A stretch of 64,000 nucleotides of DNA from Microvirga sp. BSC39. GTDB lineage: Bacteria; Pseudomonadota; Alphaproteobacteria; Rhizobiales; Beijerinckiaceae. The notes below the pieces were generated by a model. It saw only the letters and a program-made list of their open reading frames with translations. It had not been told where the DNA came from and did not search any database. This document shows positions 26,226-34,765 of the stretch, piece by piece. Positions within the stretch are counted from its first letter, which is position 1; every line of letters begins with the position of its first letter. The stretch is from assembly GCF_000739015.1 (NCBI RefSeq), contig NZ_JPUG01000068.1, positions 62,001-126,000 on the forward strand, written 5' to 3'. The translations under genes were made by a program, and so were the position numbers.

Positions 26226-27200
26226 TCAGGCGGCCTCTTCCGCGCGCATGCTCAGCCGGGCCTGAATGGCGACGACGAGCAGCAGGAACGCGCCGCGTAT
26301 GACGGATTGCCAATAGGCCGAGAGGCTGATCCAGCCGAGGCCGTTCTCGAAATTCAGAATGTTGAAGATCAGGCCGAGAAGGAGCACGCCGGCCAACGTC
26401 GAGCCGACCGAGCCGACGCCGCCCGTGAGCAGTGTTCCGCCTACCACGACGGCCGCGATGGCGAACAGCTCCCAGCCGACACCCTCGATGGGTTGGCCAG
26501 CGCCGAATTGCGCCGCGAGGATCACGCCCGCAAGGCCCGCGAGCCCACCGCTCGCCAGGTATACAAGCGCCTTCACCCGCCGAGCGGGAAGCCCCATGAG
26601 ATGGGCCGCATCCTCGTTGCCGCCGATCGCCAGAACGGTACGGCCGAACGAGGTGAAGTTGAGAATGATCGAAGCCAGGAGATAAGCGATCAGCGCGATC
26701 CAGGCCGGAATGGGAAAGCCCAGGAAATCACCCTGGCCGAGTTCCACAAACCCGGTCTCATAGGACACGGAGACCGATTGGTTGCCGGCCAGCAGCAGTG
26801 CGCAGCCGCTTGCCGCCAGCATCGTGGCAAGGGTTACGATAAAGGGGAGTATATTGAGCCGGGTGATGATGAACGCATTGCAGGCGCCGACCGCCAGGCC
26901 AGCCGCCAAGCCGCCGAGAAGTCCGGGTACCGCGCCATAGGGGGAGAGCAGGGCAGCGACGACGCTGCCGAGGGCTGCCGTCGAACCAACTGAGAGGTCG
27001 ATACCACCGGTGATGATGACGAAGCACATTCCGAGCGCCACCAGGGCGAACATGCTGTTGTAGCGCAGCACGGAGAGTACGTTGAAGGCGCCGAGAAAGT
27101 TCTCGTAGCGCAGCCAACCGAACAGGACGAGGGCGATAAGGGCGAGGAGCACCCCGTAGCGACCGATCCCCTGAAACAGCTTGAGAGATGTTGTATGCAT
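26226..27200 (-). CDS. Sugar ABC transporter permease (RbsC/YjfF-like)
   Basis: This 324-aa hydrophobic protein of the BPD_transp_2 family has about 8-10 membrane helices. The characteristic block IITGGIDLSVGS lies near residue 62 and the cytoplasmic loop GGNEDAAHLMGL near 193, which contacts the ATPase. It is the second of two permeases in the operon; the gene order (binding protein, ATPase, permease, permease) matches the galactofuranose importer ytfQRT-yjfF. It starts 8 bases after the preceding permease stop. Confidence 0.88.
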   Translation of the reverse strand: MHTTSLKLFQGIGRYGVLLALIALVLFGWLRYENFLGAFNVLSVLRYNSMFALVALGMCFVIITGGIDLSVGSTAALGSVVAALLSPYGAVPGLLGGLAAGLAVGACNAFIITRLNILPFIVTLATMLAASGCALLLAGNQSVSVSYETGFVELGQGDFLGFPIPAWIALIAYLLASIILNFTSFGRTVLAIGGNEDAAHLMGLPARRVKALVYLASGGLAGLAGVILAAQFGAGQPIEGVGWELFAIAAVVVGGTLLTGGVGSVGSTLAGVLLLGLIFNILNFENGLGWISLSAYWQSVIRGAFLLLVVAIQARLSMRAEEAA

Positions 27201-27208
27201 CGGCGACC

Positions 27209-28210
27209 TCAGCGGTGGCTCTGCCGCTGCAGCCAGACGGCCAGCACGATGATCGCGGCCTTCGCCACAAGGGCGGCCGCATCGGGGACGCCGTTTGCCA
27301 GAAGCGTATAACGGACGAGCTGGATGATCAGCGCTCCGACCAGCGTGCCGATGACCGTGGCCCGGCCGCCGGTGAGAAGCGTTCCGCCCACAGCTACTGC
27401 CGCGATGGCATCGAGCTCCATGCCGAGCCCGACGAGATTGGCGTCTGCGGCGGAGTTGCGGGCGATGACGATCAGACCCGCGATGCCGGAGAGAAGACCG
27501 CTGATCAGGTAGACGCGCTGTTTTACGGATGCCACTGGAATACCGGACAGGCGGGCGGCCTTCTCATTGCCGCCGATGGCAAGGATCTGTCGGCCGAATA
27601 CGGTCCGCCGGAGCATCCAGGCTGCTGCAGCCACAATGACAATCATCAGGATGGCTTGGAATGGGATGCCGAAAACGCGCCCGAGGCCGATGAACTGGAA
27701 GCTCGGCAGGTTGAACACCTGCAGATTGCCGTTGGTGAAGACCTGGGCAATGCCGCGCCCAGCAATGAAGAGCACAAGCGTCGCGATGATCGGCTGGATG
27801 CGCAGGCGAGTCACGAGCCAGCCATTGAACCAGCCGAGTGCCGCTGCAACGAGAACCGGCACCATGAAGGCCAGCGCGATGCCGATGGCCGGGTGGGGCA
27901 GGGGGAAGAGCTTGCCGAGGAAGATCAGCGGCGCGAGCGCGCCTGCAATCGCCATGAGGGCGCCGACCGAGAGATCGATACCGCCTGTGGCGATCACCAA
28001 TGTCATCCCAACGCCGACGATCACGATGGCGCAGACCTGGGTGAGATTGACGTTGAGCGTCTGCCACGTGGCAAAATTCGGCGTGATGGCAAGGTTGACC
28101 AGGATCAGGAGCGCCAGCGCAATCCAGGCGCCGTAGCGCGTTAAAACGGTTCTGATGTCGAACCGAGGCGCTCTATGTGCCGGAGGCAGGGTGGTCGCCG
28201 TATCAGCCAT
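27209..28210 (-). CDS. Sugar ABC transporter permease (RbsC/YtfT-like)
   Basis: This 333-aa permease starts at the ATG at 28210, which overlaps the ATPase stop; a longer frame to 28240 is possible but would overlap more. It shows IATGGIDLSVGALMAI, the EAA-like loop GGNEKAARLSGI and multiple membrane helices. It forms a heterodimeric channel with the following permease. The overlap with the upstream ATPase gene indicates translational coupling. Confidence 0.87.
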   Translation of the reverse strand: MADTATTLPPAHRAPRFDIRTVLTRYGAWIALALLILVNLAITPNFATWQTLNVNLTQVCAIVIVGVGMTLVIATGGIDLSVGALMAIAGALAPLIFLGKLFPLPHPAIGIALAFMVPVLVAAALGWFNGWLVTRLRIQPIIATLVLFIAGRGIAQVFTNGNLQVFNLPSFQFIGLGRVFGIPFQAILMIVIVAAAAWMLRRTVFGRQILAIGGNEKAARLSGIPVASVKQRVYLISGLLSGIAGLIVIARNSAADANLVGLGMELDAIAAVAVGGTLLTGGRATVIGTLVGALIIQLVRYTLLANGVPDAAALVAKAAIIVLAVWLQRQSHR

Positions 28211-29759
28211 GAGCGGTCTCCCGGGCGTTGTCGTGCCCATGGGCCATGGCAGTCATCACACTCTGCTCGTTCACGGCGTCGCCCCTCAACTCGGCTGCAG
28301 TGCGGCCGTCGCGAAGGACAAAGATGCGGCTGGCCGCCTCCACGACCTCCTCCAGCTCCGAAGAGATCATCAGGACGCCGATGCCCTGTCCCGCCAGCTC
28401 CCGGATCAGGCTGAGAATTTCTGCTTTTGCGCCGACATCGATGCCCCGGGTCGGCTCGTCCAGAATAAGGAGCTTGGGATTCATGCAGAGCCAGCGGGCC
28501 AGCAGCACCTTCTGCTGGTTGCCGCCGGAGAGTTCGCGGATCCGCTGTTCCGGTCCGGTGCAGCGGACGCCAAGACGTTTAATGAAGCGGTCGACGATCT
28601 CTCGGCTGCGAGTCTCATCCACGATGCCGCGCCGGGCCAGTTGCGGCATGAGGGCGAGCGTCAGGTTCTCGCGTACAGACATGTCAGGGATGATGCCTTC
28701 GAGCTTTCGATCCTCCGAACAGAAACCCATGCCGGCCTGGATGGCGTCCGAAGGCGCCGCGATGGCATTCTCGCGGCCTGCGAAGCCGATCGTGCCGGCA
28801 TCCGGCTTGTCCGCTCCGAACACCGCCCGCACAGACTCGGTTCGGCCCGCTCCAAGGAGACCGGCGAGACCCACGATTTCGCCAGGCCTGACATCGAAAG
28901 TGACATCGCTGACCTTGCGGCCGACAGCGAGGTTCCGGACTTTCAGCACGGGCTCACGTGCTTCGCCCGCCGCATCGGCCATGTCACGGCCCTCGTGCAA
29001 AACCTGCGACAGCTCGCGCCCAAGCATGGAGGTGACGAGATCGAGCCGGGAGAGCTGGGTCATCGGGGCGACCTGCACGGTGCGGCCATCGCGCATGATG
29101 GTGACCCGATCGCACACGGCGTAGAGTTCGTCGAGCTTATGGCTCACGAAGATCACCGAGACGCCGGCCTCCTTAAGCTGACGGATCACGCCGAACAGCA
29201 CCTCGACCTCCCGCTCGTCGAGAGAGGAGGTGGGCTCGTCCATGATGACCAGCTTGGCCTCGAAACCGATGGCGCGTGCGATGGCGACCATCTGCTGCAC
29301 GGCCGTGGGATAGGTCACAAGCGCGCGGCGGACGTCGATATCGATATTGAAACGGGCAAGCAGACCCCGGGCCTCCGCATGCATGGCGGACCAGTCGAGG
29401 AGACCAAAGCGGCGCTTCTCACGGCCAAGGCAGATGTTCTCCGTCACCGAGCGGTAAGGCACCAGGTTGATTTCCTGATAGATCGTGCTGATGCCGGAGC
29501 GCTGCGCTTCCTGTGGTGAGGAGAACTCCACCGGCTTATCGTCGAACAGGATCTCGCCGGCATCCTTCCTGTAGTAGCCGGTCAGGACCTTGATCATCGT
29601 GGATTTGCCGGCGCCGTTCTGACCGATCAGTGCATGAATTTCGCCTCTCTCCACTACGAGCTCGGCCGAGCGCAGCGCCGGTATGCCGGCGAAGCGCTTG
29701 TCGATGCCATGCATGGAAAGAAGCGGCGCCATGGAAGCTCCGTTCATGGGTTCAGCCAT
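28203..29759 (-). CDS. Sugar ABC transporter ATP-binding protein with two ATPase domains (RbsA/YtfR-like)
   Basis: This 518-aa protein contains two tandem ATPase domains, typical of monosaccharide importers. The first has Walker A GQNGAGKSTM (about 52) and a degenerate signature region. The second has a partial Walker A (GLLGAGRTE) and a canonical signature ELSGGNQQK with Walker B LLILDEPTRG. Family members carry one degenerate site, as here. It lies after the binding-protein gene, separated by a 14-bp stem-loop. Confidence 0.92.
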   Translation of the reverse strand: MAEPMNGASMAPLLSMHGIDKRFAGIPALRSAELVVERGEIHALIGQNGAGKSTMIKVLTGYYRKDAGEILFDDKPVEFSSPQEAQRSGISTIYQEINLVPYRSVTENICLGREKRRFGLLDWSAMHAEARGLLARFNIDIDVRRALVTYPTAVQQMVAIARAIGFEAKLVIMDEPTSSLDEREVEVLFGVIRQLKEAGVSVIFVSHKLDELYAVCDRVTIMRDGRTVQVAPMTQLSRLDLVTSMLGRELSQVLHEGRDMADAAGEAREPVLKVRNLAVGRKVSDVTFDVRPGEIVGLAGLLGAGRTESVRAVFGADKPDAGTIGFAGRENAIAAPSDAIQAGMGFCSEDRKLEGIIPDMSVRENLTLALMPQLARRGIVDETRSREIVDRFIKRLGVRCTGPEQRIRELSGGNQQKVLLARWLCMNPKLLILDEPTRGIDVGAKAEILSLIRELAGQGIGVLMISSELEEVVEAASRIFVLRDGRTAAELRGDAVNEQSVMTAMAHGHDNARETAHG

Positions 29760-29764
29760 ATAAG

Positions 29765-29798
29765 AAAGGCGCTGCCCAGTGTCATGGGCAGCGCCTTT
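29765..29798 (-). terminator. Intercistronic stem-loop after the sugar-binding-protein gene
   Basis: Perfect 14-bp arms AAAGGCGCTGCCCA and TGGGCAGCGCCTTT with a 6-base loop. The stem lies between the binding-protein stop (29804) and the ATPase start (29759). On the minus strand it is followed by CTTATA. It probably acts as an attenuator and mRNA-protecting element, raising binding-protein output. Confidence 0.65.
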
Positions 29799-29803
29799 GA
29801 GGT

Positions 29804-30784
29804 TCAGTAGGCGTCCGCGATGAGCTGAGCCGCGTTCGACTTATCGAAGAAGCGGTCGGTGTTCACCACCCAAGGCTCGATCTGCTCGCCCTTGGCATAG
29901 CGGGCCAGGGTCTCGAAGGCCTTAGGCCCGAACTTCGGATTGCACTCCACGGTGGCGAGCATCTTGCCGTCGATGATGGCCTGCAGTGCATCGCGCGTGC
30001 CGTCGATCGACACGACGATCACGTCCTTGCCGGGCTTTTTGCCAGCCGCCTCAAGAGCCGCAATCGCACCGATGGCCATTTCGTCGTTGTGCGCATAGAT
30101 GGCAGTCGCGTCGGGGTGCGCCTGCAACAGCGTCTCGGCTACTTGTCGACCCTTGTCACGGGCGAAGTCGCCGGATTGCGACGCCACGACCTTCATGCCG
30201 GAATGGGCCTTGATGTAATCCTCGAAGCCCTTGCGGCGGTCATTGGCCGGCGACGATCCCGTGGTGCCCTCGAGCTGGATGATCTTGGCGTTGCCGTTCA
30301 TGGCCTTGGTGAGAGCCTCGGCGGCACGCTTGCCTTCGTCCACGAAGTCGGAGCCAATGAAAGTGACGTAGTCGCGGCCGGCCTTGGCGAGACTCTGGTC
30401 TACGTTGCGATCAAGCAGAACAACCGGAATGCCAGCACGCTTGGCGGCCATCACAGCCGGGATCAAGGGCTTCTCCTCGCGGGGGGCAAGAAAAATCAAG
30501 TCGACACCTTGGGCAATCATCGAGTTGACGTCGGCCACCTGCTTGGCGGCGGAACCGGCAGCATCCGTGTAGACCAACTGATGTCCAAGCTTGGCGGCCT
30601 CAGCCTTCATGCTCTCCGTCTGCGCAATGCGCCAGGGATTGTTCGACTCGGTCTGGGCGAAGCCGACCTTGTATTTCTCTTTCTGCTTCAGCTTGGGTAG
30701 GTCCTGCGCGGACGCGCCGCCAAGTCCCAGACCAATGGCAGCAACACCCGTTGCGAGGGCAAGGAAAGTCCTTCTCAGCATCAT
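29804..30784 (-). CDS. Periplasmic sugar-binding protein of ABC importer (YtfQ-like)
   Basis: This 326-aa protein has a signal peptide (about 1-26, ending ASA before QDLPK) and the Peripla_BP_4 fold. The segment GFAQTESNNPWRIAQTES (about 45-62) matches the start of galactofuranose-binding YtfQ-type proteins better than ribose-binding RbsB. It is the first transporter gene of the cluster, 77 bp after the aldehyde dehydrogenase, with a GGAGGAAG ribosome site. The ligand is a monosaccharide or sugar derivative. Confidence 0.88.
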   Translation of the reverse strand: MMLRRTFLALATGVAAIGLGLGGASAQDLPKLKQKEKYKVGFAQTESNNPWRIAQTESMKAEAAKLGHQLVYTDAAGSAAKQVADVNSMIAQGVDLIFLAPREEKPLIPAVMAAKRAGIPVVLLDRNVDQSLAKAGRDYVTFIGSDFVDEGKRAAEALTKAMNGNAKIIQLEGTTGSSPANDRRKGFEDYIKAHSGMKVVASQSGDFARDKGRQVAETLLQAHPDATAIYAHNDEMAIGAIAALEAAGKKPGKDVIVVSIDGTRDALQAIIDGKMLATVECNPKFGPKAFETLARYAKGEQIEPWVVNTDRFFDKSNAAQLIADAY

Positions 30785-30861
30785 CTTCCTCCATCAGGTT
30801 TTTTTATGCCCCTTTTCGGGGTTCTTGAGGTATTGCCGCTGCTCTTTATGGCTGCGGGTCG

Positions 30862-32334
30862 TCACCAACGGACATAAGTGGTCTGCTTCCGCAGGTATCC
30901 GTCGAAACCATATTTCCCATCCTCGCCGCCGAGGCCAGAATGCTTCCAGCCGCTGTGGAAGCCTTGAACCAGCTCGCCGCAAGGGCGGTTGACATAGAGC
31001 TCGCCGAAGGAGAGCTCCCGCGAGAGCCGCATCACCCGGCGCAGGTCGTTGGTATAGACATAGGCCGACAGGCCGTAGCTGCTGTCGTTGGCGAAGCTCA
31101 GCGCCTGCTCGAAGCTGTCGATGGTCATGACCGGCGCAACCGGACCGAAGATCTCCCGCTGCATGACCGAAGCCTTGTTGGTGTCGACCCGCAGCACCGT
31201 GGGTTCGAACCAATGGCCACGGGAGAAGTCTCCCTCCGTCAGACGGCGCCCGCCGGCGAGAACTTCGGCGCCGGCCGCGATGGCGTCGTTCACGATCTCC
31301 TCGACCTTGTCGACCTCAGGCCGGTTCACCTTCGGCCCCATGTCGGGGTTCGTCATGGGGTCGGCGACCCGCATCTGCTTCACCCGGGAGACGAACTTGT
31401 CGAGGAAGAGCTCCGCGATGTCGCGGTGCAGGTACATGCGTTCGTTGCAGGTGCAGATCTGACCACAATTGGTGAAGCGCGAGACGATGGCCGCCTCTAC
31501 CGCCGCTTCGATGTCGGCATCGTCAAGGACGATGAATGGCGCCTTGCCGCCGAGTTCGAGGCGCACGACCTTGAGCTCATGAGCGCCAGCGGCATAGATC
31601 TCCCGTCCGGCGCGAACACTGCCTGTCATGGTGATCATGGCGCTGATGGGCGAGCGCACCAGAGCGTCGCCGACCGTACGCCCGTCACCGGTCACCACAT
31701 TGAGCACGCCTTTCGGAATTCCGACCTCGTGTGCGAGGCGGGCGATTTCGAGTGCCGACAGGGGCGTTGATTCGTGCCCCTTGACCACCATGGTGTTGCC
31801 GGCCACGAGGGCAGGGCCGATCTTGCGAGCCGCCAAGGCGGCGGGATAGTTCCAGGCCGTCAAGCCGACGACCACACCAAAGGGCACCCGACGGATCCAG
31901 ACCTCTTCGTTCTGAAAGTCAGAAGGGAGAATATCGCCTTCGATGCGGCGTGCGCTCTCGGCGGCGAACGTCAGAAACGTGATGACAGCATCGATTTCGC
32001 CTTCGGCCTGATTCAGGGGCTTGCCCTGCTCCAGCACCACAATGCGGGCGAGATGTGCCTTGTCCCGTTTCACCGCAGCAGCGAGATCGCTGACATAACC
32101 GGCGCGGACGATAGGCGGAAGAGCAGCCCAAGCCGGCTGGGCGCGGCGTGCCGCCTCCAGGGCATCATTTGCGTCCTCGGCGGTTCCCGCCGGCACAGAG
32201 GCAAAGACGACTTCGTTGGCGGGGTTCTCAACCTCGGAGCGTCCTTCAGACCGGCCCTCGGTCCAAGCCCCGTCGATATACATCTGATAATGGGTCACAG
32301 CCTCTTGGGGGCCAACCTGAACCGAGGTGGTCAT
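30862..32334 (-). CDS. Aldehyde dehydrogenase, AldA (lactaldehyde/glycolaldehyde) type
   Basis: This 490-aa NAD-dependent aldehyde dehydrogenase resembles AldA closely along its length. The catalytic cysteine is in NCGQICTCNERMY (near 290) with the general-base glutamate in LELGGKAP (near 256). The C-terminal block GFHSGWKHSGLGG is also AldA-like. AldA oxidises lactaldehyde and glycolaldehyde, end products of deoxysugar and pentose catabolism. It is the first gene of the leftward sugar operon, divergent from the FadR-type regulator. An alpha-ketoglutarate-semialdehyde role is an alternative if the pathway is non-phosphorylative. Confidence 0.88.
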   Translation of the reverse strand: MTTSVQVGPQEAVTHYQMYIDGAWTEGRSEGRSEVENPANEVVFASVPAGTAEDANDALEAARRAQPAWAALPPIVRAGYVSDLAAAVKRDKAHLARIVVLEQGKPLNQAEGEIDAVITFLTFAAESARRIEGDILPSDFQNEEVWIRRVPFGVVVGLTAWNYPAALAARKIGPALVAGNTMVVKGHESTPLSALEIARLAHEVGIPKGVLNVVTGDGRTVGDALVRSPISAMITMTGSVRAGREIYAAGAHELKVVRLELGGKAPFIVLDDADIEAAVEAAIVSRFTNCGQICTCNERMYLHRDIAELFLDKFVSRVKQMRVADPMTNPDMGPKVNRPEVDKVEEIVNDAIAAGAEVLAGGRRLTEGDFSRGHWFEPTVLRVDTNKASVMQREIFGPVAPVMTIDSFEQALSFANDSSYGLSAYVYTNDLRRVMRLSRELSFGELYVNRPCGELVQGFHSGWKHSGLGGEDGKYGFDGYLRKQTTYVRW

Positions 32335-32474
32335 AGCCGGCCCTCGCCAAATCCCCTCCAGGGGAGTTGCAGGCTAGAGTTCGACAGCGGGGTGCCTTGC
32401 GTTGGCGTCACCAGTCTCTCTCCCTGTTTGCTCAAGCTGAGCAATGTCAAACCAAACGTCAATTTCTGGTCTAT

Positions 32475-32506
32475 TTGGTTCGACCGAAATTAGGATGGTC
32501 AGACGG
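32475..32506. promoter_or_regulatory. Two adjacent FadR-type operator candidates
   Basis: TTGGTTCGACCGAA (32475-32488) has core GGT-TCG-ACC, and TGGTCAGACGG (32496-32506) repeats the TGGTC-n-GAC core seen at 32615. Both lie 140-170 bp upstream of the leftward aldehyde dehydrogenase start. Confidence 0.45.
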
Positions 32507-32614
32507 TCGTGAGCTGTCAAGGCCTATCGTTTCCAGCCTTCTCACTCAGATGCTGCGTTTCTGCTGATTAATTCAGGCGGATGTTAGGCGCCTCAGGTAT
32601 GGGTCCATGGATTT

Positions 32615-32625
32615 TGGTCGGACCA
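32615..32625. promoter_or_regulatory. Perfect TGGTC-G-GACCA operator candidate
   Basis: An 11-bp dyad with arms TGGTC and GACCA around a central G, matching the usual form of GntR/FadR-family operators. It lies 87 bp upstream of the regulator start at 32712, which suggests autoregulation together with control of the divergent sugar operon. Confidence 0.5.
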
Positions 32626-32711
32626 TGTGCTACGTTCACTTGCCGGCAGATCAGGTTTGGCTCGCGTAGAATTCCCACCGAGGGCTGGATGTGTACAGGA
32701 ACGAGGGGAGC

Positions 32712-33449
32712 ATGGACCAGAGCGAGAAGCTGCATGGCCACGCGGCCACAGGGGCAGGCACGCGGCGGTCGGATGCTGTGGCGGCCGAACTGGTGCGGAT
32801 GATCGAAACCGGCGGCCTTCAGGAGGGTGAACGCCTTCCGGCGGAGCGCGACCTGATGCAGCGCTACGGTGTGAGTCGGGCGGCCGTCCGAGAAGCAATC
32901 GTCTCGCTCGCTAATCGTGGTCTCGTCGAAACTCGCCTCGGACACCGCCCCATCGTCCGGAAACCCGATTATGAGATCGCCGTCGACAAAGTGGGTAATC
33001 TTGTCGGTCATCTTATGGTCGACCGGAAAGGTGTCTGGAATCTCTTCGAGACCCGGATCTTCATGGAGACGGCGCTCGCGCGCTGGGCCGCCAAGCACGC
33101 GCGGCGTGACGACCTCGAAGATCTCCGGGCGTCCCTCGACGCCAACCGGGAGGCAATCGGAAATTCAGTTCTGTTTGACGAGACCGACGCTGCGTTTCAC
33201 GCGGTCCTTTATCGAATCCCTGGAAACCCGATCTACCCGGCGATCCATAAGGCCTATGTGGATTGGCTGACCCAGCATTGGCGCTCCATGAAGCGCGGTG
33301 CGGGCATCGACCAGATGAACTGCGCCGGACATGAAGCTATCTTCGAAGCCATCCTCGCCCGTGATCCCGACAACGCGGAGGAGGCCATGCGCCGCCATCT
33401 CGTGGCCGCATGGGAATTCGTGAGGTCCACCTTTCCGTCTGATAGCTGA
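32712..33449 (+). CDS. FadR-subfamily GntR transcriptional regulator
   Basis: This 245-aa regulator starts at the ATG at 32712 with a GAGGGGAG site. The winged helix-turn-helix is N-terminal (about 15-80: ERLPAERDLMQRYGVSRAAV). A C-terminal FCD domain follows (about 95-235), with candidate metal/ligand residues in DETDAAFH and GHEAIFEAI. FadR/FCD proteins typically bind sugar acids or related carboxylates. Divergence from the sugar operon and the TGGTC-n-GACC dyads between them suggest it represses that operon and is relieved by a pathway intermediate. Confidence 0.9.
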   Translation: MDQSEKLHGHAATGAGTRRSDAVAAELVRMIETGGLQEGERLPAERDLMQRYGVSRAAVREAIVSLANRGLVETRLGHRPIVRKPDYEIAVDKVGNLVGHLMVDRKGVWNLFETRIFMETALARWAAKHARRDDLEDLRASLDANREAIGNSVLFDETDAAFHAVLYRIPGNPIYPAIHKAYVDWLTQHWRSMKRGAGIDQMNCAGHEAIFEAILARDPDNAEEAMRRHLVAAWEFVRSTFPSDS

Positions 33450-33554
33450 ACCGGCGCTTGTTGCATCAGATTTCGACTGCGATAGTTGCGGCGATGCGAT
33501 GGTCATCACGGCGTCACAGAAGCGTCGCTAGAGACCTGTCCAGGAGGAGATATC

Positions 33555-34703
33555 ATGAACTATCTTGCACTGCTCGGATCCGTCACTGTCATTCTGCCGA
33601 CAATGATCGGATCGTCCCAGGCTCAGGAAAAAACACTGACCGGTGCGCCGACTATCGTGGTTGCCCATCGTGGCGCCAGCGGCTATCTGCCCGAACATAC
33701 CCTTGAGGCCTACAAGATGGCCATCGACATGGGGGCCGACTACATCGAACCCGATCTCGTCGTAACCAAGGATGGCGTGCTGATCGCTCGGCACGAGCCG
33801 ATGCTGAGCGGCACGACCGATGTGGCGAACCGGCCCGAGTTTGCGTCCCGCAAGACCACCCGCAAGGTCGATGGTGTCGATACGACCGACTGGTTCGCGA
33901 GCGACTTCACCCTCGCCGAGATCAAGCAGCTTCGCGCCAAGCAGGCCATGGCTGATCGCGATCAATCGAAGAACGGCCAATTCCAGGTTCCGACCCTGCA
34001 GGAGGTGATCGATCTCGCCAAGAAGGAGGGCTCTGCAAGGGGGAGGGCTGTTGGCATCGCTCCAGAGACCAAGCACTCCACCTTCCATGCCGCTCTCGGC
34101 CTGCCGATGGAAGACCGGCTGGTGAACGTCCTGAAGGAGGCCGGCTGGGCCGATGCATCTGCCCCCGTCGTCATCCAGAGTTTCGAGGTGGCAAACCTGA
34201 AGTACCTGAATACGCGAATCGACGTTAAGCTGGCGCAGCTGCTGGACGCGGAGGACGTTGACAAGGACGGCAACATCGTCCTCAGCGCGCCTTACGCCCA
34301 ACCCTATGACTTCGTCGTGGTCGGCGACAAGCGCACCTACAAGGACCTTCTGACGAAGGAAGGTTTGGCCGAGGTCAAGTCCTACGCCGACATCCTGGCG
34401 CCGTGGAAGCCCTACATCCTCCCAACCAAGCAGGTCGATCAGAACAACGACGGTAAGGCGGATGATCTCAACGGTGACGGAAAAGCCGACGAGCAGGATC
34501 GTGTTCTCGCCGAACCGTCCAGCGTCGTGAAGGACGCCCATGCCGCGGGCCTCCAAGTGTTCACCTGGACCTTCCGCAACGAGGCGAAGCGTCTGGCCTC
34601 GACTTTCAAGGGCGATCCGGCGGCCGAGTACAAGGCGTTCTACGCACTCGGCGTCGACGGCCTCTTCAGCGACTTCCCCGATACGGCCATGAAGGCCCGC
34701 TGA
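33555..34703 (+). CDS. glpQ: Periplasmic glycerophosphodiester phosphodiesterase (GlpQ type) with EF-hand-like insert
   Basis: This 382-aa protein starts at the ATG at 33555 behind GGAGGAGA. It has a signal peptide (about 1-23, ending SSQAQ). Catalytic blocks are VVAHRGASG (His38, Arg39), LPEHTLEAY and YIEPDLV, with DGVLIARHEP as in the GDPD family. It hydrolyses deacylated phospholipids to glycerol-3-phosphate and an alcohol. Near residues 294-316 there are two DxNxDGxAD-like loops in tandem, resembling a calcium-binding EF-hand/dockerin pair; GlpQ enzymes are calcium dependent, but this insert is not standard. The gene has its own ribosome site 105 bp after the regulator and a clear terminator. 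Confidence 0.88.
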   Translation: MNYLALLGSVTVILPTMIGSSQAQEKTLTGAPTIVVAHRGASGYLPEHTLEAYKMAIDMGADYIEPDLVVTKDGVLIARHEPMLSGTTDVANRPEFASRKTTRKVDGVDTTDWFASDFTLAEIKQLRAKQAMADRDQSKNGQFQVPTLQEVIDLAKKEGSARGRAVGIAPETKHSTFHAALGLPMEDRLVNVLKEAGWADASAPVVIQSFEVANLKYLNTRIDVKLAQLLDAEDVDKDGNIVLSAPYAQPYDFVVVGDKRTYKDLLTKEGLAEVKSYADILAPWKPYILPTKQVDQNNDGKADDLNGDGKADEQDRVLAEPSSVVKDAHAAGLQVFTWTFRNEAKRLASTFKGDPAAEYKAFYALGVDGLFSDFPDTAMKAR

Positions 34704-34724
34704 TCTCCAGGATTTTCTGATAAG

Positions 34725-34751
34725 CCCGGCATCGTAAGATGCCGGGTTTTT
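34725..34751 (+). terminator. Rho-independent terminator after the glycerophosphodiesterase gene
   Basis: Perfect 9-bp stem CCCGGCATC/GATGCCGGG with loop GTAA followed by TTTTT. It also sits just beyond the stop of the convergent ybaK-like gene. Confidence 0.88.
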
Positions 34752-34765
34752 GCATGCTCAGCACG

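Larger units (their letters stand above)
32335..32711. other. Divergent control region of the sugar operon, 377 bp
   Basis: No gene is supported. It separates the aldehyde dehydrogenase (leftward) from the FadR-type regulator (rightward). It holds three TGGTC/GACC-type dyads (32475-32488, 32496-32506, 32615-32625) suitable for a GntR/FadR protein. The regulator ribosome site GAGGGGAG is at 32703-32710. Confidence 0.6.

Noticed and set aside
28155..29519. 454-aa plus-strand frame across the sugar ATPase gene
   Set aside because: Opposite-strand shadow of a gene with complete Walker and signature motifs.
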